From: Sulfitobacter marinus
Lineage (GTDB): Bacteria; Pseudomonadota; Alphaproteobacteria; Rhodobacterales; Rhodobacteraceae
Direction of reading: 5' to 3'
Length of the DNA stretch: 64,000 bases
Assembly (NCBI RefSeq): GCF_900116285.1
Contig: NZ_FPAJ01000005.1
Coordinates: forward strand, 62,001-126,000
Numbering within the stretch: the stretch's first letter is position 1; every line of letters starts with the position of its first letter. The notes beneath the pieces were generated by a model. That model ran no database searches and had not been told where the DNA came from. It saw only the letters and a program-made list of their open reading frames with translations. Shown here one piece after another: positions 24,764 to 33,846 of the stretch. The position numbers and the translations under genes were made by a program.

Positions 24764-25878
24764 GCTGCAGGATCCATCAGACCGGCGTTGAAAATGCCCT
24801 TGGGGTCAAACTGTGCGCGCAACTTTGATGTCAGCCGCGCCAGGCCGGCAGGCTCCGGATGGAACATACCCAGCCGCGCTTTGTTTGCGGCATCTGCCCG
24901 GACCAAGGTCGCATGCCCATCAAACGCACCAACGGCTTGGCGCAGATCATGGCCGGGGATCGTAAGCAGCCAAATCAGCCCACCCGCCCAGTCATAAAAC
25001 CACGTCTGCGCACCCGACCGCGCCGCAATGGCCGGACCGTCAGAGGGTTTGCACGACACCCGCCAGACATCGCCTTCCTTGCCGTGAAACGCTGCCACAT
25101 CGCGGATATCAGCCCAAATCGCATCAGATGCTGCGACATCCCGAACATCGATCTGCGCACCGGTCGCCGACAACAACGCGCGAAGCTTTTCCAATCGATA
25201 CGCGACCGAGGCCTCAAACCCCTCGACCCGTAAATTGGTCTCCTGACGGGACGGGTCATGCGCCGCACCTGTGACCTCAAACGGACTGCCAAGCGCCTGT
25301 GCCATGGCAGCCACAGCGCCCGCATCATCCAAACCATTCAAAACCAGTGTTGCATGGGTTTCAGGCCGGGGCAGCACCTTCAGCGATACCTCACTCAGCA
25401 CACCAAGCGTGCCGTAAGACCCCGCCATCAGCTTTACCAGATCATAGCCCGTGACGTTTTTCATCACCCGCCCGCCATTCTTGATGACAGCGCCAGTGCC
25501 GTCGACATAGCGAACGCCCAACAGGAAATCCCGCGCGGCCCCCACAGAAATACGGCGCGGGCCGCTCACATTCGCAGCCATCGCCCCACCAATCGTTGGT
25601 GTGCCTTTTGTGCCCAGCAGCGCCCGATGATCCATCGGCTCGAACGCCAACCGCTGGTTTTCGCCGGCCAGCGCCGCTTCGATTTCAACCACCGGCGTGC
25701 CTGCCTTGGCCACCACAGTCATGGCACCCGGCTCGTACAGGGAAATGCCACTCAGCCCCGCAACAGACATCACTGCCCCGCGAACCGGAACGCCGCGCGT
25801 GCCGCCGCCCCGAACCGCCAATGGACCATCTGCGCCCTTAACCGCGTCCACAAGCGCCTGTTCTGAAGTGATGTCCAT
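24760..25878 (-). CDS. glcE: Glycolate oxidase FAD-binding subunit GlcE
   Basis: A 372-residue FAD-linked oxidase-type protein (PCMH fold), shorter than GlcD. Flavin-binding features are LAVRGGGTRGVP near residue 19, ALLGTKGTPTIGGAMAANVSGPRR and GGRVMKNVTGYDLVKLMAGSYGTLG. Together with GlcD and GlcF it oxidises glycolate to glyoxylate at the membrane. The start codon is directly preceded by one copy of the recurrent AGCCAGAGAAG box (25880-25901), which also supplies the AGGAG-like ribosome site. Confidence 0.93.
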   Translation of the reverse strand: MDITSEQALVDAVKGADGPLAVRGGGTRGVPVRGAVMSVAGLSGISLYEPGAMTVVAKAGTPVVEIEAALAGENQRLAFEPMDHRALLGTKGTPTIGGAMAANVSGPRRISVGAARDFLLGVRYVDGTGAVIKNGGRVMKNVTGYDLVKLMAGSYGTLGVLSEVSLKVLPRPETHATLVLNGLDDAGAVAAMAQALGSPFEVTGAAHDPSRQETNLRVEGFEASVAYRLEKLRALLSATGAQIDVRDVAASDAIWADIRDVAAFHGKEGDVWRVSCKPSDGPAIAARSGAQTWFYDWAGGLIWLLTIPGHDLRQAVGAFDGHATLVRADAANKARLGMFHPEPAGLARLTSKLRAQFDPKGIFNAGLMDPAA

Positions 25879-25879
25879 T

Positions 25880-25901
25880 CTTCTCTGGCTCCTAAATATC
25901 C
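25880..25901. repeat. Recurrent intergenic box, copy C, at the glcE start
   Basis: On the minus strand GGATATTTAGG then AGCCAGAGAAG runs directly into the glcE ATG. It matches copies A and B except in the centre, and lacks the hairpin. Confidence 0.5.
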
Positions 25902-25942
25902 AAATCCCACCCTAAACCGCGCACGGGCGGCCTGTTGTCAGC

Positions 25943-27391
25943 CTACTCTGCGGCGATCTTCACCGCACGACGAGTTTCGGATGCATCAAGCGGAAACACT
26001 TTGGCCGGGTTCAACAACCATGCGGGATCAAACACGTCCTTCACCGCCATTTGGGCGTTCAGATCGGCCGCGGCGTATTGAACATGCATCAGATCACGCT
26101 TTTCGATGCCGACGCCATGCTCGCCCGTCAGGCAACCGCCCACCTCGACGCAGAGCTTCAGCACCTCGGCACCGAACTCTTCACACAATTCCAGATCACC
26201 GGGTTTGTTTGCATCAAACAGGATCAACGGATGCATATTGCCATCGCCTGCATGGAAAACATTTCCGACCTTCAGGCCGAAATGGTCGCTCATCTCGCCA
26301 ATGCGTTTCAACACATGCGGCAAGGACGACACAGGGATCGTGCCATCAAGACACATGTAATCATTAATCTGGCCCATCGCCCCAAAGGCGGATTTGCGGC
26401 CCAGCCAAATCTTGGCGCTTTCCTCGGCAGACTTGGATTGGCGCAGCTCGACCGGGTTATGCCGCCGCGCAATGGCCGAAATCAGCTCAAGCTGGTGGTC
26501 AATCTCGGCGTCCGATCCCTCGACCTCGACGATCAACAGGGCCTCGCACATTGGATAGCCCGCTTTGGCAAAAGCCTCGGTTGCCTCGATACAGGGCCGG
26601 TCCATGAATTCGATTGCGACAGGCAAAACACCGGCCTTGATAATGTCGGACACACAGGTGCCCGCGACCTCATTATCGTCAAAGCCGATTAGAACGGGCC
26701 GTGCGCCTTCGGGTTTGTGCAAGATGCGCAGGGTTGCTTCGGTGACAACGCCAAGCTGCCCTTCGGACCCGCAGACCAAGCCCAGCAGATCAAGCCCCCC
26801 TGCATCCAGATGTGCGCCGCCGATGTCGATGATTTCACCATCCATCAGCACCATTTTGACGCCCATCAGATTGTTCGTGGTCACACCGTATTTCAAACAA
26901 TGCGCCCCGCCCGAATTCATCGCGATATTGCCCGCAATGGCACAGGCCAGCTGGCTGGACGGATCAGGCGCATAGAAAAACCCGTGTTCCTCGACCGCGC
27001 CGGTCACGCTGAGGTTCGTGCGCCCGGTCTGTACGCGAATGATGCGGTTTCCGTAATCTGTCTCGATCACATCGTTCATCCGGGCCACGCCCAAGATCAC
27101 GCAATCCGCCGTTGGCAGCGCGCCACCCGCAAGGGATGTGCCCGACCCGCGCGGTACGACCGGCACGCCTTCCTCGTGGCAGATGCGCAGCACATCCGAC
27201 ACTTCCTGTGTGGATGACGGCAGCACAGCCACCATGGGCGGGCATTTATAGGCGGTTAGGGCATCGCATTCATAAGCGCGGGTTTCACGTTCGTCATGAA
27301 TGACCGCATCGGGCGGCAAAACGCCTTGCAACCGCTCAACCACGCGCGCCTTGCGGGCAACGATGTCGGGGTTGGGAATAGGCATTTCCAT
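25943..27391 (-). CDS. glcD: Glycolate oxidase FAD-linked subunit GlcD
   Basis: A 482-residue catalytic flavoprotein that oxidises glycolate (and likely D-lactate) to the 2-oxoacid. The PCMH flavin domain has VPVVPRGSGTSLAGGALPT and the NIAMNSGGAHCLKYGVTTNN block. The C-terminal FAD-oxidase domain ends with NVFHAGDGNMHPLILFD and GGCLTGEHGVGIEKRD. The ATG at 27391 follows GAGGTG. A palindrome centred 26 bp upstream is a likely operator. It is the first gene of glcDEF, so this organism can use glycolate released by phytoplankton. Confidence 0.95.
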   Translation of the reverse strand: MEMPIPNPDIVARKARVVERLQGVLPPDAVIHDERETRAYECDALTAYKCPPMVAVLPSSTQEVSDVLRICHEEGVPVVPRGSGTSLAGGALPTADCVILGVARMNDVIETDYGNRIIRVQTGRTNLSVTGAVEEHGFFYAPDPSSQLACAIAGNIAMNSGGAHCLKYGVTTNNLMGVKMVLMDGEIIDIGGAHLDAGGLDLLGLVCGSEGQLGVVTEATLRILHKPEGARPVLIGFDDNEVAGTCVSDIIKAGVLPVAIEFMDRPCIEATEAFAKAGYPMCEALLIVEVEGSDAEIDHQLELISAIARRHNPVELRQSKSAEESAKIWLGRKSAFGAMGQINDYMCLDGTIPVSSLPHVLKRIGEMSDHFGLKVGNVFHAGDGNMHPLILFDANKPGDLELCEEFGAEVLKLCVEVGGCLTGEHGVGIEKRDLMHVQYAAADLNAQMAVKDVFDPAWLLNPAKVFPLDASETRRAVKIAAE

Positions 27392-27406
27392 GGCGCACCT
27401 CATATT

Positions 27407-27427
27407 TTGGTAAAATAATATTACCAA
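27407..27427. promoter_or_regulatory. Palindromic operator candidate between glcD and the DUF599 gene
   Basis: TTGGTAA (27407-27413), 7 bases, then TTACCAA (27421-27427) is a perfect inverted repeat in the 70-bp divergent intergenic region, 16 bp before the glcD start. GntR/FadR-type regulators such as GlcC bind TGGT/ACCA half-sites, but their spacing is usually shorter. The cognate regulator is not visible in the window. Confidence 0.45.
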
Positions 27428-27461
27428 TTTAAACCATTGGCAAGCTGGAACCGTCCGGCGT

Positions 27462-28166
27462 ATGCATCATGGCATGACTTGGATGGATCGCCTCGCCCTT
27501 TTTGGGCCGCTTGATTACACAGCACTCGCCTGCATTTTTGTTCTATGGCTCTGTATTGGTTGGCTGACCGAAAACGCAGGTCCGAAACGCCCATCGATGT
27601 CACAGTTGATGGCGGCGCACCGGCGCGAATGGATGGTTCAAATGATTACGCGCCAGCCGCGGATTTTTGATGCACATATTCTGGGAACATTACGCCAAAG
27701 CACTGCATTTTTCGCCTCTACAAGTGTCATCGCCCTGGGCGGGACCTTGGCGCTTTTGGGCAATTCAGAACAGATGGCAACCGTGGTCGAGGATCTATCC
27801 CTGACCGATCTACCCACAGTCGTTTGGGAGCTAAAGATGCTGTTGCCGCTGTTCTTTTTAGCCAACGGCTTTCTGAAATTCGTCTGGTCAAACCGCTTGT
27901 TTGGCTATTGCTCAGTCTTAATGGCCGCTGTCCCGAATGACGTTGATGATCCCCGCGCGACCCAAATGGCTGCAAAAGCAGCAGAGCTTAACATCACAGC
28001 CGCGCGCAGTTTCAACAGAGGTCTGCGGTCGCTTTACTTCGCACTGGCCAGCCTGCCATGGCTGATCGGCCCCATCCCCCTGATACTTGCTTCAGTTGTA
28101 ACTTTTATTATTGTCGGACGGCGTGAATTTAAATCAGAGTCCCGGCGCATACTCTTGGAAAGCTGA
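27462..28166 (+). CDS. DUF599 family integral membrane protein
   Basis: A 234-residue membrane protein of the DUF599 family, of unknown function. About four transmembrane segments are seen: near 18-36, 87-105, 130-150 and 205-228. The conserved MVQMITRQPRIFDAHILGTLRQSTAFFAS segment and the GLRSLYFALASLPWLIGP block mark the family. Start codons at 27462, 27474 and 27483 are all in frame and the true one is uncertain. It diverges from glcD. Confidence 0.8.
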   Translation: MHHGMTWMDRLALFGPLDYTALACIFVLWLCIGWLTENAGPKRPSMSQLMAAHRREWMVQMITRQPRIFDAHILGTLRQSTAFFASTSVIALGGTLALLGNSEQMATVVEDLSLTDLPTVVWELKMLLPLFFLANGFLKFVWSNRLFGYCSVLMAAVPNDVDDPRATQMAAKAAELNITAARSFNRGLRSLYFALASLPWLIGPIPLILASVVTFIIVGRREFKSESRRILLES

Positions 28167-28209
28167 CGGCGACGGCCTATATGTATTCTTCAATTCCTTT
28201 GGTGAAATT

Positions 28210-28566
28210 ATGTTCAAGACCGCATTCGCAACCGCACTTGTCTTAAGCGCGCAATACGCCGCTGCAGATAATGCGGTGATTGAAAACGTTCGCGCCGTGC
28301 AAACGGATGGCTTGTGGACGTTTGACGTAACCATCAGCCATGGCGACGAAGGGTGGGGCCATTTTGCCGATGCGTGGCGTATTCTGGATGGCTCTGGCAA
28401 CCAGATCGCGATCCGCGAACTTATTCACCCGCATGTCGATGAACAGCCACTGACGCGGTCGCTATCCGGCGTCGCAATTCCGCCAGGCGTGACAGAAGTC
28501 GGTGTTCAGGCCCGCGATACCATTGCTGGATGGGGCCAAGACATCAAAAAAGTAAAACTGAAGTAA
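28210..28566 (+). CDS. Small secreted protein, unknown function
   Basis: A 118-residue protein with a clear signal peptide (MFKTAFATALVLSAQYAAA), then a compact soluble domain containing LWTFDVTISHGDEGWGHFADAW and a basic end (DIKKVKLK). The ATG at 28210 is chosen because the signal peptide starts there. No family is recognised with certainty; the pattern of alternating hydrophobic residues suggests a beta-sandwich. It follows DUF599 by 43 bp and converges on rlmH. Confidence 0.65.
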   Translation: MFKTAFATALVLSAQYAAADNAVIENVRAVQTDGLWTFDVTISHGDEGWGHFADAWRILDGSGNQIAIRELIHPHVDEQPLTRSLSGVAIPPGVTEVGVQARDTIAGWGQDIKKVKLK

Positions 28567-28568
28567 GC

Positions 28569-29039
28569 TCAGACCCGATGATACGGCCCGCCGGACAAGA
28601 TTGATGCAGCGCGGTACAGCTGTTCGGTCAACATGACGCGCACCAACATATGCGGCCAGACCATCTTGCCAAACGATAGCGCGTGGTCTGCATCCTTGCG
28701 CAATTCCTTGGCAATGCCATCAGCACCCCCAATCACAAACGCGACGTCCCCACGCCCCTGATCGCGCCAACCGCCTAGCCGGTCGGCAAACTCGGGTGAC
28801 GTTTCAATCCGCCCGCGCTCGTCCAGCACGCAGATCAACGATCCGTCCGGGATCGCACGGCGCAGCAAAACAGCCTCGGCTGCCATTCCGCCGTTTTTCT
28901 TATCTTCAACTTCGAGGATTTGCGCCGGGCCAAGGCCCAGCCCGCGACCTGTTCGGTCAAACCTTTTCAGGTAATCATCAATCAGGTCTTTTTCTGGTCC
29001 GGCGCGCAAACGCCCGACCACGCAGATATGAACACGCAT
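28569..29039 (-). CDS. rlmH: 23S rRNA (pseudouridine-1915-N3)-methyltransferase
   Basis: A 156-residue SPOUT-class methyltransferase that methylates pseudouridine 1915 of helix 69 on 70S ribosomes. Family motifs are [40 protein letters not shown] (the SAM-knot glycine stretch) and [24 protein letters not shown] near the C-terminus. It lies 18 bp downstream of rsfS, a pairing conserved in many bacteria. Confidence 0.95.
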   Translation of the reverse strand: MRVHICVVGRLRAGPEKDLIDDYLKRFDRTGRGLGLGPAQILEVEDKKNGGMAAEAVLLRRAIPDGSLICVLDERGRIETSPEFADRLGGWRDQGRGDVAFVIGGADGIAKELRKDADHALSFGKMVWPHMLVRVMLTEQLYRAASILSGGPYHRV

Positions 29040-29057
29040 ACCAAAAGCCTTGCGAGC

Positions 29058-29438
29058 TTAGTGCGGCATGACGGCTGGTGGTTCAGGTGTGTCGGTCGGC
29101 ATCCACATCTTTTCCAGCTGGTAGAATTCGCGCACTTCGGGGCGGAATACGTGAACGATCACATCACCTGTATCGATCAAAACCCAGTCGCCTGTGTCTT
29201 TGCCTTCGACACGCGGCGTGCGTTTGTATTCATCCTTGACCATCTGCGCCAGTTTTTCGGCAATCGATGATACCTGACGCGAAGACCGGCCAGAGCACAC
29301 GACCATATAGTCGCCGATGGCCGTTTTGCCGCGCAGATCAATCTGCACGATATCTTCGGCCTTGTCGTCGTCTAGTTGGGATAGGATCGAAGCGAGAAGT
29401 GCGTCGCTTGTTGTTACATTTGTGTCGGCAGTCATCAT
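29058..29438 (-). CDS. rsfS: Ribosomal silencing factor RsfS
   Basis: A 126-residue Iojap/RsfS protein that binds uL14 and blocks subunit joining during starvation. The core is KAEDIVQIDLRGKTAIGDYMVVCSGRSSRQV, followed by GDWVLIDTGDVIVHVFRPEVREFYQLEKMW. Two adjacent ATG codons (29438 and 29435) could start it. The perfect palindrome CTGCGGATCCGCAG (29445-29458) sits just before the start and may structure the ribosome site. It is first in the rsfS-rlmH operon. Confidence 0.94.
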   Translation of the reverse strand: MMTADTNVTTSDALLASILSQLDDDKAEDIVQIDLRGKTAIGDYMVVCSGRSSRQVSSIAEKLAQMVKDEYKRTPRVEGKDTGDWVLIDTGDVIVHVFRPEVREFYQLEKMWMPTDTPEPPAVMPH

Positions 29439-29921
29439 TGCTGCCTGCGGATCCGCAGCGGGTGCTGCGTTTGAGAGAGTAGACAGGACATTGTCCTCCT
29501 TTAGGCGCGCCGACAGTCCCCCGGCGCTGGGGATACTTTACGATATGCCCACATGGGTGAAATTTCAATGACAAGCAAGGCGAACAGTCCTTGACCAGCG
29601 GCCTTTTGAAACAATCCGGTATATTTGCGCGCATAGCGGTTTCCATGCAATGCAACCGGCAGCTGGCAAAGCGCCTGTATCGCGAGTGCTGTGCGATGGC
29701 TGAAACAGCGTATAAGCTCTTCTTTACAAAGCTCTTATTAGGGTCGCTTTTCCACTATTTCTGCGGCCATAAATCCGCGCTCCCAAAAATAATACCGCGC
29801 TCGCCTGTGCCGATGTGGCGTTTGCGTAAAATACAGCCTTTTCCCGCCGATCCCGGCGCGCCTGGCCCATAATTGTCGCGGGCCGAGAATCGCTGCGTGT
29901 AAACTGGGGCTACCGCCGCGC
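29439..29921. other. 483-bp intergenic stretch with no convincing gene
   Basis: The region holds the presumed promoter of rsfS-rlmH on the minus strand. Visible structure is the 14-bp palindrome 29445-29458, a GGCGC/GCGCC-rich hairpin near 29503-29530, and a direct repeat AAGCTCTT at 29714-29721 and 29729-29736. An open frame of 93 codons on the plus strand (29591-29872, TTG start) has no ribosome site and odd composition, so I do not call it. Confidence 0.5.
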
Positions 29922-30656
29922 TCACATCTGTGCTGCGTGACGTACAAACAAATCGCGCCAACCCTGATCCAAGACCGCCACGGCATTTGGATCGACATGG
30001 CGCATATCCTCCCAGTACCGTCCCGTTGGCGTATGATAGCCCAGCGCGTCCTCTTTCGCGCGCAGCGCTGCATAACGGGCACGGTCCAGATCAAGGCTGA
30101 CCCGGCGGTTGCGCAGGCTCTCTGGCTTTGCCCGAGGGAAAAGCAACGCCGACGGATCTTGAGAAAGGTTCACGCAAGAGCACCCCTGCCGCGCCGCGAC
30201 CAAGGCCAGACGTGCAGATTTCGCCCCCAGATCGCGCAGCGTGATATCGTCGCGCAGCGGATCAGCCGTCCCTGTGCCGTAAAAATGTGTGTCCCCCGAT
30301 TTAGGGTACACCATGTCGCAGCCCATAAAGGCCAGAACCGTGGGCCGCAAAGCCGAAAGCGCCCAATACCCCGTGGTAAAGGCCATGGTCCCGCCCGCAT
30401 AGACAAACCCGCCGAAACCGTTCTGCGCTGGCACAAAAGCCCTTGCCCCGATCAAACATTGGTCCGAGGAAACGCGATCCGGCATGCGGTCTGCCGGGAA
30501 ATCCTCGGGATAGACCAGTGCGGTCCAATCGGGGCGCACACGCCACGCGTTATTCATAGCGACGATGTGGTCAAACCATGCGGCAGGCCAGTTTTGGCTG
30601 GCCGTCACATTCGGGCCGCTGCCCAATATCAACACTACTTTTTGTTCGCCAGTCAT
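29922..30656 (-). CDS. Unrecognised protein with GT42/DUF115-like layout
   Basis: A 244-residue protein without signal peptide or membrane helix. It begins with VVLILGSGPNVT, a glycine-rich nucleotide-site-like loop, then HIVAMNNAWRVRPDW, a GGTMAFTTGYWALSA block, and TVLAFMGCDMVYP. This order (GxGPS/N loop, Asn-rich strand, Gly-Gly helix, GxDxxY strand) resembles GT42 sialyltransferases and DUF115 proteins, which handle nucleotide-activated sugars. That is a layout comparison only. The ATG at 30656 is chosen; a TTG at 30689 is also possible. It lies downstream of the MscS gene on the same strand. Confidence 0.55.
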   Translation of the reverse strand: MTGEQKVVLILGSGPNVTASQNWPAAWFDHIVAMNNAWRVRPDWTALVYPEDFPADRMPDRVSSDQCLIGARAFVPAQNGFGGFVYAGGTMAFTTGYWALSALRPTVLAFMGCDMVYPKSGDTHFYGTGTADPLRDDITLRDLGAKSARLALVAARQGCSCVNLSQDPSALLFPRAKPESLRNRRVSLDLDRARYAALRAKEDALGYHTPTGRYWEDMRHVDPNAVAVLDQGWRDLFVRHAAQM

Positions 30657-30719
30657 GGGCTGTGCCACTTTTCTATTGCGCGGTGCCAAGATGATAGAAG
30701 ATGCAAGCCCGGCAACAAG

Positions 30720-32045
30720 CTATTTTTCAACCCCAGCGGGCAGGTCAGCCTCAAGCATTCTGACCTCGCGCTGCGGGAACGGGATCGAGATGTCATGCTC
30801 TTTGAACGTATCCCAAAGCGCCAGATAAACATTGCCGCGAATATTCGTCAGACCCCCGGTCGGATCCTTGATCCAGAACCGCAGGATGTAGTCCACGCTG
30901 CTATCGCCAAACCCAACGATATGGCAAACCGGCGCTTTGAAGGACAACACGCGGTCAACACCTTGGGCGGCCTCAATCGCCAATTTGCGCACCACATGCG
31001 GATCGTCGCCGTAGGCCGTGCCGAAATAGATATCGAGACGCACAAAATCGTTGGAATGCGACCAGTTCACCACTTGGCCGGTGATCAGGTCTTCGTTCGG
31101 GATCAGGTATTCCTTGCCATCGCGGGTCACAACAGACGCGTAACGCGCACCCAAAGTCTGAATCCAGCCAAAGGTGTCGCCAAGGCTGATCACATCCCCC
31201 GGTTTTATCGACTTATCAATCAGGATGATGATGCCGGACACAAGGTTGGACACGACTTTTTGCAGGCCAAAACCAAGGCCGACACCGATCGCACCTGACA
31301 GGACCGCAAGCCCGGTCAGGTCGATGCCAACGGCCTTGACCCCCATAAAGAACGCGATCCCGTAGAACGTCAGCTGAATGCCCTTGACCGCCAGCACCTG
31401 CATCGACGGGCTGATGTCTTGGTTTTTGCGAATGGTCGCGGCGGTGGTTTGGCTGAAAATCCGCGCGACTGCAAAAAGCAGGCCGATCACCACAAGCGCC
31501 GTAATCACCGTGAGGACAGACAACCTGAAATCTCCGACATGCAAGGCCAGTGAGTCTAGAAATACCGAAACGCTGTCGACCACATTCAGGAAATAAAGCG
31601 TCGCATAAATCCAGAGCCCCCAGGTGACCAAGCGGCGCATCGGGCGGTTGCGCACCAGCCGGGTGGCAAAGGCAATGCAGACCCAGACCGACACCAACGT
31701 TGCAAAGATACCGATCAGATAGGACCGCGACGGCCAGGTGATGTTCTGCATGACCAGATAAATCATGCTCGTAATCGCAGCAAACCAGATCAGCCCAAGC
31801 CGCCGTTTGATCTGCACGATCATACGCAGTTGCCATTTGGACCAACCATCACGGCGGCGCACCCAAGCCTGTATCCAGTTTCCTGACAGATGGTGCAGCG
31901 CCCATGAAATCAGCGCCACGGCAATCAGGATCAAAATCTGATATTGCCGCCATCCGGGTTGCAGCAGGCTTTCGCCCATGCCGAAACCACCCGTAATCAA
32001 CGCCTGAATACTTTCCATGAATGTGGCAAAGGGATCAGGGCTCAT
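30720..32045 (-). CDS. Mechanosensitive ion channel, MscS family
   Basis: A 441-residue MscS-type channel that opens under membrane tension to release solutes on hypo-osmotic shock. Several transmembrane helices precede the pore-lining helix, seen as GLAVLSGAIGVGLGFGLQKVVSNLVSGIIILIDKSI around 245-285 with the Gly/Ala packing pattern of TM3. The following beta domain starts KPGDVISLGDTFGWI and contains VVTRDGKEYLIPNEDL. It has more N-terminal helices than E. coli MscS and is closer to medium-length paralogues. The ATG at 32045 is chosen over one 20 codons upstream. Confidence 0.9.
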   Translation of the reverse strand: MSPDPFATFMESIQALITGGFGMGESLLQPGWRQYQILILIAVALISWALHHLSGNWIQAWVRRRDGWSKWQLRMIVQIKRRLGLIWFAAITSMIYLVMQNITWPSRSYLIGIFATLVSVWVCIAFATRLVRNRPMRRLVTWGLWIYATLYFLNVVDSVSVFLDSLALHVGDFRLSVLTVITALVVIGLLFAVARIFSQTTAATIRKNQDISPSMQVLAVKGIQLTFYGIAFFMGVKAVGIDLTGLAVLSGAIGVGLGFGLQKVVSNLVSGIIILIDKSIKPGDVISLGDTFGWIQTLGARYASVVTRDGKEYLIPNEDLITGQVVNWSHSNDFVRLDIYFGTAYGDDPHVVRKLAIEAAQGVDRVLSFKAPVCHIVGFGDSSVDYILRFWIKDPTGGLTNIRGNVYLALWDTFKEHDISIPFPQREVRMLEADLPAGVEK

Positions 32046-32393
32046 TGGCAAAAACCTCGGGCGCAGGGTGAATAATTCATCCTGTGATGGTGTGACAATC
32101 AGCACGATTGAGCAAGCGGTGATCCTGCGCCCCCGTGTTCTGCCAAGCGCGGGCCATATAATACTGGCCCCGATGGGCTGTCAGATACCTTGCCTGTAGG
32201 GCTGAAAGGGTCTACTTAGCGCTTTATGACACATGTTTCAGACAACCTGTTCAACATCTGCGACCGCGCACGCCTGCGCGAACGCTTTTTCGGGGCGACC
32301 CACACTGTGCTGGCACGACTATAAAGCCTGCGCGCGCCTCGGCGCATTCCGTCTGACGACCACCAATCACACTTATTTACGGGAGAGGACCAC
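32046..32393 (+). promoter_or_regulatory. Leader and promoter region of leuC
   Basis: This 348-bp region separates the divergent MscS gene and leuC. A good -10 box TATAAT is at 32157-32162 on the plus strand within GGCCATATAATACTGGCC; the -35 is weak. The implied leader of about 220 bases contains a 32-codon open frame (32226-32324, beginning MTHVSDNLF). It has four Leu codons but no strong Leu run and a poorly spaced AAAGGG. GGGAGAGGA before the leuC ATG is an excellent ribosome site. Confidence 0.45.
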
Positions 32394-33800
32394 ATGTCCC
32401 CCAAAACGCTCTATGATAAAATCTGGGATGCCCATGTTGCGGATGAAGCCGATGATGGCACCTGCTTGCTTTATATCGACCGCCACTTGGTTCACGAAGT
32501 AACCAGCCCGCAGGCCTTTGAAGGTTTGCGCATGACCGGTCGCACCGTGCGCCGCCCGGACCAGACGATCGCGGTGCCGGATCACAACGTTCCCACCACG
32601 TTGGACCGCGCCAATGCGGCCACGATGACCGAAGACAGCCGCGTTCAAGTCGCCGCGCTTGATACCAACGCCAAGGAATTCGGCCTGCATTATTACCCTG
32701 TGTCCGACGTCCGTCAGGGCATCGTGCACATCGTCGGCCCCGAGCAAGGCTGGACCCTGCCCGGCATGACCGTTGTGTGCGGTGACAGCCACACGGCGAC
32801 CCATGGTGCATTCGGGTCACTGGCCCATGGCATCGGCACGTCCGAGGTTGAACATGTTCTGGCGACGCAAACGCTGATCCAGAAAAAATCGAAAAACATG
32901 AAGGTCGAGATCACCGGCAAGCTGCCAACAGGTGTGACCGCCAAAGACATCACCATGACTGTTATCGGCGAAACCGGCACCGCCGGCGGCACCGGCTATG
33001 TCATCGAATATTGCGGCGAAGCGATCCGCGAGCTGTCGATGGAAGGGCGCATGACCGTCTGTAACATGGCCATCGAAGGCGGCGCACGCGCTGGCCTGAT
33101 CGCGCCGGATGAGAAGACATTCGAATATTGCATGGGTCGCCCCCATGCGCCCAAAGGCGCACAATGGGAAGCCGCCCTTGCCTGGTGGAAGACGCTTTAT
33201 TCCGATGACGACGCCCATTGGGACAAGGTCATCACCATCAAGGCCGAAGACATCGCGCCAGCGGTCACATGGGGCACATCGCCCGAAGACGTACTGCCGA
33301 TCACAGCCAAAGTTCCTATGGCTTCTGATTTCCAAGGCGGCAAGATCGACGCCGCCAAACGGTCCATCGAATATATGGGCCTGACCGAAGGCATGCCGCT
33401 GACTGACATCACAATCGACACGGTCTTTATCGGGTCCTGCACCAACGGCCGGATTGAGGATTTGCGCGCAGCGGCCGCGATCCTGAAGGGCAAAAAAGTC
33501 AAGGAAGGCATGCGCGCCATGATCGTTCCGGGCTCTGGCCTTGTGCGTGCGCAGGCCGAGGAAGAAGGCCTTGCCGATATCTTTAAGGAGGCCGGTTTTG
33601 AATGGCGTCTGGCGGGATGTTCGATGTGTCTGGCAATGAACCCCGACCAACTGGCACCGGGCGAACGCTGTGCGGCAACGTCGAACCGCAACTTTGAGGG
33701 CCGTCAGGGCCGGGGTGGGCGCACCCATCTGGTGTCACCCGCAATGGCTGCAGCAGCGGCGATTACCGGCCATCTGACCGATGTACGCGAGATGATGTAA
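32394..33800 (+). CDS. leuC: 3-isopropylmalate dehydratase large subunit
   Basis: A 468-residue aconitase-superfamily subunit that isomerises 2-isopropylmalate to 3-isopropylmalate in leucine synthesis with LeuD. Cysteine ligands of the 4Fe-4S cluster are in GSCTNGR and in the [10 protein letters not shown] motif. The N-terminal [20 protein letters not shown] and [14 protein letters not shown] are diagnostic. It starts at ATG 32394 after GGGAGAGGA. It is followed by a small Tat-signal gene and leuD. Confidence 0.96.
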   Translation: MSPKTLYDKIWDAHVADEADDGTCLLYIDRHLVHEVTSPQAFEGLRMTGRTVRRPDQTIAVPDHNVPTTLDRANAATMTEDSRVQVAALDTNAKEFGLHYYPVSDVRQGIVHIVGPEQGWTLPGMTVVCGDSHTATHGAFGSLAHGIGTSEVEHVLATQTLIQKKSKNMKVEITGKLPTGVTAKDITMTVIGETGTAGGTGYVIEYCGEAIRELSMEGRMTVCNMAIEGGARAGLIAPDEKTFEYCMGRPHAPKGAQWEAALAWWKTLYSDDDAHWDKVITIKAEDIAPAVTWGTSPEDVLPITAKVPMASDFQGGKIDAAKRSIEYMGLTEGMPLTDITIDTVFIGSCTNGRIEDLRAAAAILKGKKVKEGMRAMIVPGSGLVRAQAEEEGLADIFKEAGFEWRLAGCSMCLAMNPDQLAPGERCAATSNRNFEGRQGRGGRTHLVSPAMAAAAAITGHLTDVREMM

Positions 33801-33846
33801 ATTGTTGGCAGGGGTTTCGACCCTTGCCGGACAGTAGGGACACAGC

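Noticed and set aside
29591..29872. 93-codon plus-strand frame in the rsfS upstream gap
   Set aside because: TTG start without ribosome site, atypical composition and no family; listed only as part of the gap.
32817..33728. 303-codon open frame antisense to leuC
   Set aside because: It is a shadow of the leuC codon pattern, with no ribosome site and no family.
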